Source: Planctomycetota bacterium (lineage in GTDB: Bacteria; Planctomycetota; Planctomycetia; Planctomycetales; Planctomycetaceae). From it: a stretch of DNA of 60,008 nt. A program made the translations under genes and the position numbers. The DNA lies in assembly GCA_030836185.1 (NCBI GenBank), contig JAURQH010000026.1, forward strand, positions 1 through 60,008, written 5' to 3'. This document shows, one piece after another, positions 18,109-27,300 of this stretch; position 1 is the stretch's first letter, and each line of letters starts with the position of its first letter. The notes below the pieces were generated by a model. It had not been told where the DNA came from, did not search any database, and saw nothing but the letters and a program-made list of their open reading frames with translations.

Positions 18109-18300
18109 ATGTACTCTCCACGTAAATCAAATCAGAAGTCTCTTCTTCGCCATGATGATCGACATGTCCGTCTCTATGATCCCAACTCGGATTCCGTTGA
18201 TCCTTTCGAGCAAACTGACCGAGAACTGGATGAAATTCAACTGCTTAATATGGTGAAGTTTCTTGAAGACATGGTTCGACCGTCCGTCATAATTGACTAG
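18109..18300 (+). CDS. Small acidic hypothetical protein
   Basis: A 63-residue protein beginning MYSPRKSNQK and ending MVRPSVIID. It is basic at the N-terminus, then acidic (DPNSDSVDPFEQTDRELDE), with a short amphipathic C-terminal helix and no membrane segment. AAGAAAGG lies about 5 bp before the ATG, which is why it is reported despite its size. A hairpin terminator follows 114 bp downstream. The family is not recognised. It lies divergent from the flavoprotein gene. Confidence 0.5.
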   Translation: MYSPRKSNQKSLLRHDDRHVRLYDPNSDSVDPFEQTDRELDEIQLLNMVKFLEDMVRPSVIID

Positions 18301-18346
18301 AGTCTTTCAATTGATTGGACACATCTGCATTTCTTCATCCCTCAAT

Positions 18347-18380
18347 ATTTATCAGTGAAATACATTTATCAGTGAAATAC
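18347..18380. repeat. Perfect tandem 2 x 17-bp repeat
   Basis: ATTTATCAGTGAAATAC is repeated head to tail at 18347-18363 and 18364-18380, in the gap between the small acidic gene and its terminator. It may be slippage or a paired binding site. Confidence 0.85.
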
Positions 18381-18413
18381 TGAAATCCCGAATAATCTCG
18401 GCGTGCGAAAGCC

Positions 18414-18446
18414 AGGCTCACCACTTTGTTGTGGTGGGCCTTTTTT
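18414..18446 (+). terminator. Rho-independent terminator
   Basis: AGGCTCACCAC pairs with GTGGTGGGCCT (11 bp with one G-T wobble) around a 6-nt loop, followed by six T. It ends transcription of the small acidic gene and insulates the sigma gene. Confidence 0.9.
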
Positions 18447-18726
18447 GATGCGCAAACCAATGTTGGAGAGAAGCTTCAATCCAAAGTGAGAATCGAAATC
18501 ATGTTTCCCGAATCAGACAGATTGATCAACAGGTCTCACATCCCCTACATGCGACATGATCATACGTTGAGAATCGTCAACCAAGCCTTACAACCAGAGT
18601 GATAAGTAAATACGTTGAGAAAACCCCGACACATTCCAGATTGCCTAATTTACCCAGGGTGTAATTTTTACACAATTAGACTTTGCAGACCCGAGGAATG
18701 TGACCTAGGTATAGAGGATGAGCTCG

Positions 18727-19323
18727 ATGATCGAATCATTTACGAATCGCAGTTGGAATTCCAGCTTTACCTCGATGACGTTGTTGGACAAAGCACGACA
18801 AAACGACGAGGCTGCTTGGGAGATGATTGTCAAATTGTATGCACCTCTTGTGTATCGTTGGTGCAAGCGCGCTGGAATGAGCTACCACGATATTGAAAAT
18901 CTCTCTCAGGATGTGTTCACAGTGGCGTATCGCAAACTGGATCGCTTTCAGAAAAAGACCGATTCCGACTCTTTCCGTGGTTGGCTTTATACGCTTGTTC
19001 GTAATAAACGAATCGATTGGCTACGCAAGCATAAGAATGATTTCGATGCGATCGGTGGAAGTCAGGTTTTGCTTATGCAACAACAGATCCCTGATGCTGC
19101 TTGGGAAGACTCTGAGGAACTGGATCAATCCGAACAGGAAGATGTGTTTTTGTTTAATCAAGCCATCCAATTGATTCGACAGGAGTTTGGACCACGCGAT
19201 CAAAAAATCATCGAAGCACTGCTCTGTGAAAATCAGGACCCGCGTGAAATTGCAGTTCAGCTCGGGATCTCTCGGAATTCTATCTACATTGTGAAATCGC
19301 GAGTGATGCGTCGATTACGCTAA
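18727..19323 (+). CDS. ECF-type sigma-70 family RNA polymerase sigma factor
   Basis: A 198-residue sigma factor. Region 2 runs over LLDKARQNDEAAWEMIVKLYAPLVYRWCKRAG and DIENLSQDVFTVAYRKLDRF, including the core-binding and -10-reading helices. Region 4 runs over IIEALLCENQDPREIAVQLGISRNSIYIVKSRVMRRLR. There is no region 3. The start at 18727 is preferred over 18718 because AGAGGA lies 8 bp before it. The next gene, 62 bp downstream, is a kinase with an N-terminal anti-sigma-like zinc finger. This is the pairing known for planctomycete ECF-STK groups, so the kinase protein is its likely regulator. Confidence 0.9.
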   Translation: MIESFTNRSWNSSFTSMTLLDKARQNDEAAWEMIVKLYAPLVYRWCKRAGMSYHDIENLSQDVFTVAYRKLDRFQKKTDSDSFRGWLYTLVRNKRIDWLRKHKNDFDAIGGSQVLLMQQQIPDAAWEDSEELDQSEQEDVFLFNQAIQLIRQEFGPRDQKIIEALLCENQDPREIAVQLGISRNSIYIVKSRVMRRLR

Positions 19324-19385
19324 GAGTTTGCCGGATTGTTTGGCGAATCAGTGAATCCCGTTCAGGCGAAGTTGGGGTGATTCGA

Positions 19386-21608
19386 ATGGAGTGCCCAACT
19401 TCACAGGAACTCACTTCTTTTCTTGGCGGAGATCTGACGGAGAGCCGGTTTGAAAAACTTGCCGAGCATCTCGAAGAATGCGAACGCTGCGGAGATAATC
19501 TGGAAACACTGGAGCCGGGCCAGCCACTTGATCAGCAAATTTCCCCGGTTATTATCGAGGAACAAAGTTGGGCCGAAAGCTTGGGTGCTCGCCAACTGAC
19601 TCAACGACTACTTGATCGCAATTCACTTTCCGACGACCAGCTTGGTCCCGATGCCATTGGTCGCATCAAAATCGTCCGTTATCTCGCCAGCGGCTCTTTT
19701 GGTCGTGTGTTTATTGGCTGGGACGATGAGCTTCAAAGGCATGTTGCCGTCAAACTTCCCCGTGCGGGAATGTTTATCGATGATCAGTCACGGGAAGAAA
19801 TTCGTCGTGAAGCGCGACAGGCGGCTCGTGTCGAGCATCCGGGCATTGTCCCCATCTATGATATCGGGACTGACGAGAATCATGATATCTATATTATTTC
19901 AGGATTCGTTGATGGATTCGACCTGAAACAGTGGCAAGTTATCAATCAACCGACGATTGATGAGTCATTAAAGTTGATCATCAAGATTGCTGAAATTATC
20001 GAATATGCTCACCAACATCAGTTGGTCCATCGTGACATCAAGCCCGGCAATATTCTGATCGACAAAGAAGGGAAACCTCATCTGGTTGATTTTGGATTGT
20101 CGATTAATTGTGACGATCCGGGAAGTCAATCATCACAAGGATTGGTGGGAACTCCAGCGTATCTCCCCCCCGATTATCTCGACTATGTTCACCCTCCCAT
20201 TGATCCCAGAGGCGACCTTTACTCGTTAGGTGTCGTCCTGTTCGAACTTTTAGCCGGTGCTCGACCCTACGAACTGGAACCGGCGACTTGGCAACAGACA
20301 CTCAAGACTGCTGATCCAATTCGGCCTCGAAAGTTGAATCCACGGATCTCTCGTAAGCTTGAGCGAATCTGCCTCAAGGCCATTGACCGAGATCCCCGCA
20401 AGCGATTTCAATCAGCAAGCGAACTCTCGCGCAAGCTTCAACAAGTTCTGGACAAGACGCAGGAAACGGTTCGTGCTCCCAAACGTGTTTCTCTGAAAAA
20501 GGTGGGAAAGTTAACCGCAATTTCCACCGTTCTGCTTTTGATTGTCGCCGTCGCATGGGCGACCTCTTTTCGAATTGGAGAAGGACAACGAAATCAATAC
20601 TTAATCCCCGTCTTTCAGACCGCTCCTGAAAAGGCACAGATCACCGCTTTGAAGCCGGTCACTGTTCGAATCACAACCGAACCACCCGGCGCTCTTGCGG
20701 CCATCGTCCCATTGGCCAGACATGACTGGTCCCCCGTAATCTCTGCAGAAATCCAACCACAAAAACAGACACCGTTTGAAATTGAACTACCGCCCGGCGA
20801 TTATCACGTGGAAGTCATGATTCCCGGTTACGGCTTCCATCAGGTTGTTCGAAGAATCTCCGGTTCGGAATCCATTGATTCGCAAGTCTATGCGTCACCA
20901 ACGATCGTCATTCCTTCTCACGATATGAACTCTCACGATCTCGTCCACATTCACGGGGGAGAGTTCCTCTGCGGCTTACCACACGCTCGGGAAAAACGTA
21001 AGCTCGGCGACTTTATGATTCAGCGACACGAACCCACTTTTTCTGATTACAAGAGGGTCATGGGAGGTCTCACACCTGCGATGATTAAGGGCTTGCAGTC
21101 CGAAGGGGAGACCAACTACGATCGATCGCTGGGCTATTTGACATTTGCGGAAGCCTTGGCGTTTGCGGAGGCGTCGGGGTTAAGGATGCTCACCGAAACC
21201 GAGTGGATGTATGTGGCCTCTAATTCAGGGGAGACAATCTATCCTTGGGGAAACGATTTTCCAGAAGTCTCAACGTGGGAAAGTCTGATCCCTCTCGATC
21301 AAACCAGCAATGCTCAACACGATCCGATTTATGGTTTATATTCTGGATCTACGGAATGGCTGGCGACACCCGCATCCTCCCTGACTGTGAAGGGGGAATA
21401 TTTCTTGGTTGCTGGCGGTATCTTCTCACTGAAGCAAGGGTTGCCTTTATCTGATGTCTTGAAAACGGAAGACAATAAAATGCTCAATTATGGCGTGGCA
21501 TTCAGACATTCCAGCGAGAGTCATTTTGTCTATCCAGGATTGGGCGTAAGGCTGGGCCGTGACATGGGGCCACGTTATCTCTCGACCGTCAAGCTCACTT
21601 CGCAATGA
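19386..21608 (+). CDS. Anti-sigma-like zinc finger / Ser-Thr kinase / PEGA / FGE-like membrane protein
   Basis: A 740-residue multidomain protein. An N-terminal zf-HC2-like motif HLEECERC (H-x3-C-x2-C, with an earlier Cys in MECPTSQEL) resembles anti-sigma domains. A kinase domain spans about residues 90-355: SGSFGRVFIG, AVKLP, HRDIKPGN near 217, DFGLS, GTPAYLPPDYL. A transmembrane helix lies near 375-395, a PEGA-like segment at about 425-490 (TTEPPGALA, PPGDYHVEVMIPGYG), and a formylglycine-generating-enzyme-like lectin fold at about 520-735 (TETEWMYVASNSGETIYPWGND). The catalytic cysteines of true FGE are absent, so it is probably a sensor. Proposed role: transmembrane control of the upstream sigma factor. 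Start at 19386, with GGGGTG about 7 bp upstream. Confidence 0.88.
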   Translation: MECPTSQELTSFLGGDLTESRFEKLAEHLEECERCGDNLETLEPGQPLDQQISPVIIEEQSWAESLGARQLTQRLLDRNSLSDDQLGPDAIGRIKIVRYLASGSFGRVFIGWDDELQRHVAVKLPRAGMFIDDQSREEIRREARQAARVEHPGIVPIYDIGTDENHDIYIISGFVDGFDLKQWQVINQPTIDESLKLIIKIAEIIEYAHQHQLVHRDIKPGNILIDKEGKPHLVDFGLSINCDDPGSQSSQGLVGTPAYLPPDYLDYVHPPIDPRGDLYSLGVVLFELLAGARPYELEPATWQQTLKTADPIRPRKLNPRISRKLERICLKAIDRDPRKRFQSASELSRKLQQVLDKTQETVRAPKRVSLKKVGKLTAISTVLLLIVAVAWATSFRIGEGQRNQYLIPVFQTAPEKAQITALKPVTVRITTEPPGALAAIVPLARHDWSPVISAEIQPQKQTPFEIELPPGDYHVEVMIPGYGFHQVVRRISGSESIDSQVYASPTIVIPSHDMNSHDLVHIHGGEFLCGLPHAREKRKLGDFMIQRHEPTFSDYKRVMGGLTPAMIKGLQSEGETNYDRSLGYLTFAEALAFAEASGLRMLTETEWMYVASNSGETIYPWGNDFPEVSTWESLIPLDQTSNAQHDPIYGLYSGSTEWLATPASSLTVKGEYFLVAGGIFSLKQGLPLSDVLKTEDNKMLNYGVAFRHSSESHFVYPGLGVRLGRDMGPRYLSTVKLTSQ

Positions 21609-21644
21609 GATCGGTATATTCAGCGCCGGTTGTCTCAGCGCATG

Positions 21645-21675
21645 AAAAACCCGCCTGTTCCCAAACAAGCGGGTT
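21645..21675 (-). terminator. Terminator of the interrupted secreted-protein gene
   Basis: AACCCGCCTGTT at 21648-21659 pairs with AACAAGCGGGTT at 21664-21675, with one mismatch and a 4-nt loop. A run of A at 21645-21649 gives T on the minus strand. It also sits 3' of the convergent kinase gene. Confidence 0.75.
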
Positions 21676-21707
21676 AGTATCAATCAAAAGTGAACGAATG
21701 ATTGTCT

Positions 21708-22508
21708 TTACCGAGTGACAACAGGTGTGACGGTCGTCGCAAGGAATTTTCGTTCATCCCGGTCATTGAGCAGTTGCAGTACATGCGTTTGGTCATTTGC
21801 TTTCAGCACTTTGGCAGAAAATGTCGTGACAGTATTTGCTTCAACTGTTGGGTCGAGCTCTTTTCCAATTCGAACGATTTCGCTATCAGCCGAATTGTCT
21901 GATTTCAATTTGAGTTCGAACACTCGGAAATATCGAACATCGTCGTTTCCAAAATCGGCTTTCACAATGAAGTCAGCATTGCCCACAAAACTAACTCGAT
22001 TTGAGGCGGCGACGAATTGTCCTGATTGTTCTTGGGACTCTCCGGGAGCACCTGATCGAGGTGAGATGTAGTCTTGTTGAACCGTCTTGGCAATCAGACG
22101 ACTTTGAACAGGTAGCTTCTGTGTTTCAGGAATTGGTTTCAATCCGACAATGGCATTGTCGGCATCGGCATTGTTGACTTCATTAAGGACCAAGGCTTGT
22201 CCGAACTGATCGACAAAGATGGGATCGAGGCAGTCAACCGGCCATCCACAATTTGCCGCACCGAATGTGACATCGGCCCAAGCATTCGTCCAAACGTAGT
22301 CGCTTCCACAATGACTAGAGTTTTGGGTCATGAACAGAAGATCGCTACCAAGATTACCGAAGTAATAGATCGGGCAGTGCTTGGTTTAACCGGCGATTTG
22401 TGTATCGGCTTCCGCTTGTGGGGTTTCAGAAGTAATTGACAAACTGGCAATTCCCAAAGAACAGACGACCATTCCGGTCAGACAATAATTCTTCAATGCT
22501 GTTTTCAT
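21708..22508 (-). pseudogene. Secreted protein gene interrupted by an in-frame TAA
   Basis: Reading from ATG 22508 (AGGTG about 6 bp upstream) gives a good Sec signal peptide: MKTALKNYCLTGMVVCSLG and a further 21 residues. TAA then occurs at codon 41 (22388-22386). The same frame continues without any other stop for 225 codons to 21708, first as TKHCPIYYFGNLGSDLLF and then from ATG 22331 for 207 residues. The downstream part has paired cysteines (SSHCGSDY, AANCGWPVDCLDP) and beta-rich character, as expected of an exported protein. The simplest reading is a recent nonsense mutation or a sequencing error. Separate translation from 22331 would leave the protein without a leader. Its terminator is intact. 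The family is not recognised. Confidence 0.7.
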
Positions 22509-22931
22509 AGTGACACCTGATACTTTTGATTGATGAGGGAACTAACTTCTCCGTAGTAAGACAACTCTCTCCTTATCGTCCGGCATCTCCGAAAGAGGGG
22601 AGTCTCTGAGAGCACTATGCTCACAATCAGAAAGCCAGTCATAGCCACCATCGCCGTTAGGGACGGTAAAACCAGATGAGGTGGTCCTTTGTGGACAACT
22701 GGAAACCAGAAACTTGCTGACTGCCAGAAAAGAGAACCTGAAGCCCCCATCGTCTACATATTCCCTATTCTTACATTTACCACCATTCTTATTGATGATG
22801 GGGGGGAATAAGAGGAATAGGACTGAGGGGCGTTAGACAATCGTCACGAGACAATGATGGTGACGAAGACTGTGCGATTGACGTAAGTTAGAGAGAATCG
22901 GTCTCAAGCCATCAATTGAGTTCAGGAAGAT
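22509..22931. other. 423-bp intergenic region, no supported gene
   Basis: A purine/pyrimidine-skewed stretch with a G7 run near 22800. It carries the promoter side of the interrupted gene and the downstream side of the esterase gene. A short hydrophobic minus-strand frame at 22505-22750 lacks a ribosome site and is not accepted as a gene. Confidence 0.5.
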
Positions 22932-23990
22932 TCAGTTTGACAGAGACGTTCGCAGAAATTCGTAGGCAACTTTGCGAGCGTCAATCGGAAAGTCGTGCTC
23001 GCAGTCAGGGTAGATGGCCTGCAAGTGGTCATTCGCATTGAACAAGCCGTAGACAGCCCCCGCTGCGGTCATCGATTCTTTAACTCCCAATACATCAAAG
23101 TTGTGATCGTGGAGAGGTGAGACCGTCAAAAATCTGCGAGGAGCAAATGTGCCAATGATCTCGGGGAAATCAAAAGGCACTTGATCGGGATTGTTCTCAT
23201 ACGCTGTTGCAATCCTCGGCATATACCGACTGCTCGTCCAGCCTTTCAAGTTGCCGCCATAATATTTATGAAACCGGGTGAATCCACAACAAGATACGAT
23301 TGCCTTAATACGAGGCTCGAATGCCGCAGTAAACATCGCGTTGTGCCCGCCGAGAGAATGGCCAATGCAACCAATCTGATTTTTGGTGACCTGTGGTAAA
23401 CTTTGTAGCAGATCGACTGCTCTTGTATTGTCGTAGATCGCCTTCATCGTTCCAGACACGTAAGTGTCATTGCCGAAATCATAATCGAGGCTTTCACCGA
23501 ATGAAGGATAGTCGGGAGCGAGGGTTACAAAGCCTTCTTCTGCCAATTCATAGGCATAGTGCAAATTATTCTTCCCTCCACGACCAGCGGGTTCGTCCTT
23601 TCCAATCATTGTCGTTTGATGCAGGCACAAAACTGCCGGCGAAGTCTTTGATTCGACGGTGGGTAGAAATAGCCAGGCGTATACCCAGAATTTCGCATCG
23701 TCCGTGTGATAGCGAACTTTCCAACGTTGGGCGAAGGGCAACCGTTTGCGTTCGAGCACTTCCAAGCCAAGTGGGACGGGGTGCTCTGGAGTTGGCAATG
23801 GCCCCATGACTATTTGCATCTTCTCCAGAATATCTGCTTTTCGAGTCTCCCAGTCTTGGACAGATTTGACGGCAGGGAGTTTGTTTCTTGCGGCGAGCAA
23901 ATTCAAGGTTGGAGAAGGGCTCTCTTGAACACTCGCGTTGACCACAAAACATGATAACAACAGGGGGATGCATGCAATTCGTTTCGGCAT
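22932..23990 (-). CDS. Secreted alpha/beta hydrolase (acetyl xylan esterase-like)
   Basis: A 352-residue exported serine hydrolase with a signal peptide (RIACIPLLLSCFVVNASV). Catalytic elements are the nucleophile elbow GHSLGGHN, an Asp in SPLHDHNFDV, and the histidine in DCEHDFP. The fold resembles dienelactone hydrolase/acetyl xylan esterase proteins. It probably removes acyl groups from polysaccharides or related esters in the periplasm. It is the last gene of the aroB-Tsr3-like-esterase run: gaps are 4 bp and 18 bp, so co-transcription is likely although the functions seem unrelated. Confidence 0.82.
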   Translation of the reverse strand: MPKRIACIPLLLSCFVVNASVQESPSPTLNLLAARNKLPAVKSVQDWETRKADILEKMQIVMGPLPTPEHPVPLGLEVLERKRLPFAQRWKVRYHTDDAKFWVYAWLFLPTVESKTSPAVLCLHQTTMIGKDEPAGRGGKNNLHYAYELAEEGFVTLAPDYPSFGESLDYDFGNDTYVSGTMKAIYDNTRAVDLLQSLPQVTKNQIGCIGHSLGGHNAMFTAAFEPRIKAIVSCCGFTRFHKYYGGNLKGWTSSRYMPRIATAYENNPDQVPFDFPEIIGTFAPRRFLTVSPLHDHNFDVLGVKESMTAAGAVYGLFNANDHLQAIYPDCEHDFPIDARKVAYEFLRTSLSN

Positions 23991-24008
23991 CGAGTGCCTC
24001 CAGTCAGT

Positions 24009-24461
24009 TTATGATTTCGGGAACTCATTCATTTCTAAAAACTGATCGGCCCATTGATACTCATCGAGTAAACCTGCCGTCGAAAATCCCAAATGACAAT
24101 AAGCGGCGTAGACCGCCTCAATCGTTGCTAAGCCAGCAGAAGGGTCTTCATGGACCTTCGAAACTCGGGGATAAGCCGTTTGATAAACGGGAATCGAACG
24201 CACCGGGACTTCCGAGTAGCGTTTTTCCATTTTCTGGACTAATCGCCAAGTGGCATCGAGTACCAGCAGGCCGGAGTCGGCATCCGCCTCTGAAAGCATT
24301 GGACCACCAATCCCGAGACGCACGTAATTCTTGGGGACAGGCTTTTCATCCTGAGGATAGGTCAAAAACTCGAAGCCGGGATTTTGGCGTAATGGTTCGA
24401 CACTACACTTACTGCGGCGTTCGCGACGATGGACGACAATGATGGTCGGGGGATGACTCAC
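24009..24461 (-). CDS. Tsr3-like (DUF367-type) protein
   Basis: A 150-residue protein from a GTG at 24461. Its layout recalls Tsr3, the SPOUT-class aminocarboxypropyltransferase that modifies small-subunit rRNA in archaea and eukaryotes. An N-terminal RRSKCSVEPL resembles DPKKCT, a central LLVLDATWRLVQKM resembles VIDCSW, and RSIPVYQTAYPRVSKVHEDPSAGLATIEAVYAAYCHLG resembles the substrate-binding C-terminus. Function in bacteria is not established to my knowledge, so this is a family-level suggestion. It begins 4 bp after the aroB stop, and the open frame extends into aroB, but the upstream part has no family similarity. Translational coupling with aroB is likely. Confidence 0.6.
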   Translation of the reverse strand: MSHPPTIIVVHRRERRSKCSVEPLRQNPGFEFLTYPQDEKPVPKNYVRLGIGGPMLSEADADSGLLVLDATWRLVQKMEKRYSEVPVRSIPVYQTAYPRVSKVHEDPSAGLATIEAVYAAYCHLGFSTAGLLDEYQWADQFLEMNEFPKS

Positions 24462-24465
24462 GACG

Positions 24466-25590
24466 TTAAAGTACCTCGCGGACAGTCTTTTCGGAGACGC
24501 CTTTGACCATCTCGACATTTCCGATTTCGGTTGGGAGAACAAATCTCAACTGGCCTCCCACCGTTTTCTTATCGAGTAACATTTTCTGCAGAATGTTATC
24601 TGCGGAAAACTCACAACCGACAGGTAATTCAACGGGCAGCCCGACTGCTTTCAACAGATTCACCTGTCGTTCAGTCTCTTCACCCGTAATACGCCCCAGC
24701 TTCTCGGCCAAACGGCTGGCGTAAACCATCCCGATAGAGACGGCTTCGCCGTGCAGAAGTTCGCCGTATCCGGCAAGGGCCTCGAAGGCATGTGCAAAGG
24801 TGTGTCCGTAGTTGAGGACGGCTCGCAGTCCGGTTCGCTCGAACTCATCCTGCTCAACAACATCGGCTTTCAAACGACAACTGCGAGCAATGACCTGCTT
24901 CATGACAGTAGGCTCCCGGCTGTTGAGCCCTTCGATATTTTCTTCCAAATATTTGAAGAAACTGTCATCGAGAATGACGCCATATTTGATGACTTCTGCC
25001 AAGCCACTGATATATTCTCGCGCGGGCAGAGTATTCAGTGTGTCGGTATCGATCAGCACGCCGAGTGGTTGATAAAAGGAGCCCACCAAATTTTTGGCCT
25101 GAGGCAGGTTCACGCCCACCTTGCCACCCACCGAACTATCGACCATTGCCAAGAGAGTGGTCGGAATTTGGATAAATGGAATACCTCGGGCGTAAGTCGC
25201 CGCGAGAAAACCGGCAGAGTCGCCAATCACTCCACCTCCGACAGCAACAACAAGAGTTTGTCGATCAGCCTGCAGCTTGACCAGATCGTCGTACATTCCG
25301 GTCACGACATTAATGTTTTTTGAAGACTCTCCCGGTTCAAGAGTGATGACTTCTGCCTGCCAACCAGCATCGATGAGTGATTTATAGACTGTCTCAGCAT
25401 GGGGTGACTGGACATTTTGATCAGTCACGATAAGTGCTCTGCCTGTGGTTTTTTCTACGGAATTCAGCTTTTCGTCCCAAGAGGCCAGATATCGCTCGGC
25501 CTCAATTAGCAAAGAATCGCCAATCGCAATTTCGTAGGTACGCAGGCCGAGATAAACTTGAATGGTTATAAATGGAATCGTGGAGGACAC
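24466..25590 (-). CDS. aroB: 3-dehydroquinate synthase
   Basis: A 374-residue cytoplasmic enzyme converting DAHP to 3-dehydroquinate, the second step of the shikimate pathway, using NAD+ and a divalent metal. Seen: the NAD-binding VVAVGGGVIGDSAGFLAATYARGI, IPTTLLAMVDSSVGGKVGVNLPQAKNLVG, and metal ligands in the GLAEVIKYG and LNYGHTFAHAFE motifs. The start is taken as GTG at 25590, which has AGAGG 7 bp upstream. The frame stays open 72 codons further to 25806, but that stretch is unlike AroB. It is first in a three-gene run with the Tsr3-like and esterase genes. Confidence 0.95.
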   Translation of the reverse strand: MSSTIPFITIQVYLGLRTYEIAIGDSLLIEAERYLASWDEKLNSVEKTTGRALIVTDQNVQSPHAETVYKSLIDAGWQAEVITLEPGESSKNINVVTGMYDDLVKLQADRQTLVVAVGGGVIGDSAGFLAATYARGIPFIQIPTTLLAMVDSSVGGKVGVNLPQAKNLVGSFYQPLGVLIDTDTLNTLPAREYISGLAEVIKYGVILDDSFFKYLEENIEGLNSREPTVMKQVIARSCRLKADVVEQDEFERTGLRAVLNYGHTFAHAFEALAGYGELLHGEAVSIGMVYASRLAEKLGRITGEETERQVNLLKAVGLPVELPVGCEFSADNILQKMLLDKKTVGGQLRFVLPTEIGNVEMVKGVSEKTVREVL

Positions 25591-25857
25591 GCGTTGCCTC
25601 TTCAGTGATCGAGATCTGCATGAGATGGAAATAAGATGAACCAAGTTCCAGTGTATCGTATTCGGAAAACGGAACTCCAGCCCGGATAACGTATCACCAC
25701 GCAGGAAGGATGAAAAATTCGTCGAAAAACTGACGATTCCGTCCATATCGGGGATTTCGGGCCGCTTGACGCCGACTCGGGGGTTTCCTATCGTCTGTCT
25801 GATCAAGGCTTACACAACTTACCTGGAATACCAACCAAACCACGAGGAAAACGAACG

Positions 25858-27114
25858 ATGGCAGATTTGATCGCCCCCCATGGAGGGCTCGATGCTCCCG
25901 TGAACTGTACTGTTCCCGCCGATCAGGTGGATGCTTTTAAGCAAGAAGCCGAAGGGCTGACAAAGGTTCCTGTCTCAGCCGCTGACCTTTCCTCAGTCTA
26001 TCGTTGGGGTGATGGGACATTAAGTCCACTCGAAGGCCCAATGACCAGCGAAGTTTACAACAAAGTTCTCGATGAATCTGTCATTGAAGTGAACGGCGAA
26101 AAGTACGCTTGGACAATCCCACTTTCTCTTCCGGTGACAGCCGAACTCGCAGGGAGCCTGAGTGCCGGTCAAAAAGTGGCACTTGTTTGCTCCGAAGGAA
26201 ATGTGGTCGGGACATTGGAAATTGAAGATGTCTTTGAATGGGATAAACCGCGATATCTCAAATCGGTTTACCTGACAGACCGGACCGATCACCCCGGTGC
26301 CGACATGGTTCTTAAAAACGATGCCGATATGACCCACTTGCTTGGTGGTAAAATTCAGGCATTGCCACAACCGAAGAATTCTGCCTTTGGCAAGTACGTC
26401 CTCACTCCTGCCGAAGTGCGTGAAGCACTCGCTGCAAAAGGCTGGGATGCTGCTGTCGCATTCCAAACTCGCAACCCGTTGCACCGCGCACACGAGTATG
26501 CACTCGTGTACGGATTAGAAACTTTGATCCGCGAAGGAAAAAATGCGGGGGCGGTTTTGAATCCGCTGATTGGTGAAACCAAAGGCGACGATGTCTCGGC
26601 TGAAATCCGTATGGAAACTTACGAGAAATTGATTGCCGACCGCGGTATGGGTGAAGGTGACAGCGATGCCGAACTGTGGGGACCACGTAATGAATCAGTT
26701 CCCGATCGTGTCTTGCTATTAGGACTCGACATCAAGATGTTCTACGGTGGACCAAAAGAAGCCGTCATGCACGGCATCTACCGTCAGAACATGGGTTACA
26801 CTCACATCGTGATTGGTCGTAAACACGCCGATGCACCGTTTGCAGACGGAACTGCGATCTGGGGCGATTTCGATGCTCAGGAAATCTTCGAGAAGCTGAA
26901 CGGCGATTTGAAGATCAAGAATGTGAACGTCGGCTTTGCCGCGTTTTACGAGTCTCTGGGCCGAGTTGATTTGATGGAAAATCACTCCGAAGAGAAGCCC
27001 GTCTTCATCTCGGGGAAAGATGTTCGCGCAACTTTGCAAAAAGGCGAAATGGTCGATCCTCGAATTATGCGAGAAAGCACATCGCAAATTCTTGCTGCTG
27101 CCATGAAACAGTGA
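25858..27114 (+). CDS. sat: Sulfate adenylyltransferase (ATP sulfurylase)
   Basis: A 418-residue enzyme of the single-chain Sat type, forming APS and pyrophosphate from sulfate and ATP (or the reverse). The PUA-like N-terminal domain covers about residues 1-175. The nucleotide-binding [11 protein letters not shown] and a later [14 protein letters not shown] (the usual GRDHAG position) mark the catalytic domain, and a C-terminal [23 protein letters not shown] helps bind sulfate. No APS kinase or reductase lies nearby, so this window cannot show whether it serves cysteine synthesis or PAPS formation. It is divergent from aroB, with a strong terminator downstream. Confidence 0.95.
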   Translation: MADLIAPHGGLDAPVNCTVPADQVDAFKQEAEGLTKVPVSAADLSSVYRWGDGTLSPLEGPMTSEVYNKVLDESVIEVNGEKYAWTIPLSLPVTAELAGSLSAGQKVALVCSEGNVVGTLEIEDVFEWDKPRYLKSVYLTDRTDHPGADMVLKNDADMTHLLGGKIQALPQPKNSAFGKYVLTPAEVREALAAKGWDAAVAFQTRNPLHRAHEYALVYGLETLIREGKNAGAVLNPLIGETKGDDVSAEIRMETYEKLIADRGMGEGDSDAELWGPRNESVPDRVLLLGLDIKMFYGGPKEAVMHGIYRQNMGYTHIVIGRKHADAPFADGTAIWGDFDAQEIFEKLNGDLKIKNVNVGFAAFYESLGRVDLMENHSEEKPVFISGKDVRATLQKGEMVDPRIMRESTSQILAAAMKQ

Positions 27115-27184
27115 TCTCAAATCTCAATTCTGGAGCCGTTAGTGCAAGCTGGCCGGGCTTTGGGAATTCGAGTTCAGTCACTTT

Positions 27185-27215
27185 AAACGGCTCTCATTTT
27201 GAGAGCCGTTTTTTT
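27185..27215 (+). terminator. Rho-independent terminator of sat
   Basis: AACGGCTCTCA pairs perfectly with TGAGAGCCGTT around a TTT loop and is followed by a T run to 27215. It lies 70 bp after the sat stop, between convergent genes. Confidence 0.93.
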
Positions 27216-27300
27216 ATTTGATGACGTTCGAATGACTTGGCTGAAACTGCCTCTCGTGACGCCACATGATCTCGTCATTGATTACCCGATGGAGGACGGA

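Larger units (their letters stand above)
18301..18726 (+). other. 426-bp intergenic region before the ECF sigma gene
   Basis: This holds the tandem repeat at 18347-18380 and the terminator at 18414-18446. From 18447 to 18726 there is no convincing gene. The sigma-factor promoter must lie here, but no recognised -35/-10 pair can be named. Confidence 0.6.

Noticed and set aside
22505-22750. Short hydrophobic minus-strand frame before the interrupted secreted gene
   Set aside because: It has no ribosome site, overlaps the start of the better-supported gene and has a low-complexity N-terminus.
24751-25323. 190-codon plus-strand frame opposite aroB
   Set aside because: AroB catalytic motifs are intact on the minus strand; the plus frame is a codon-bias shadow.
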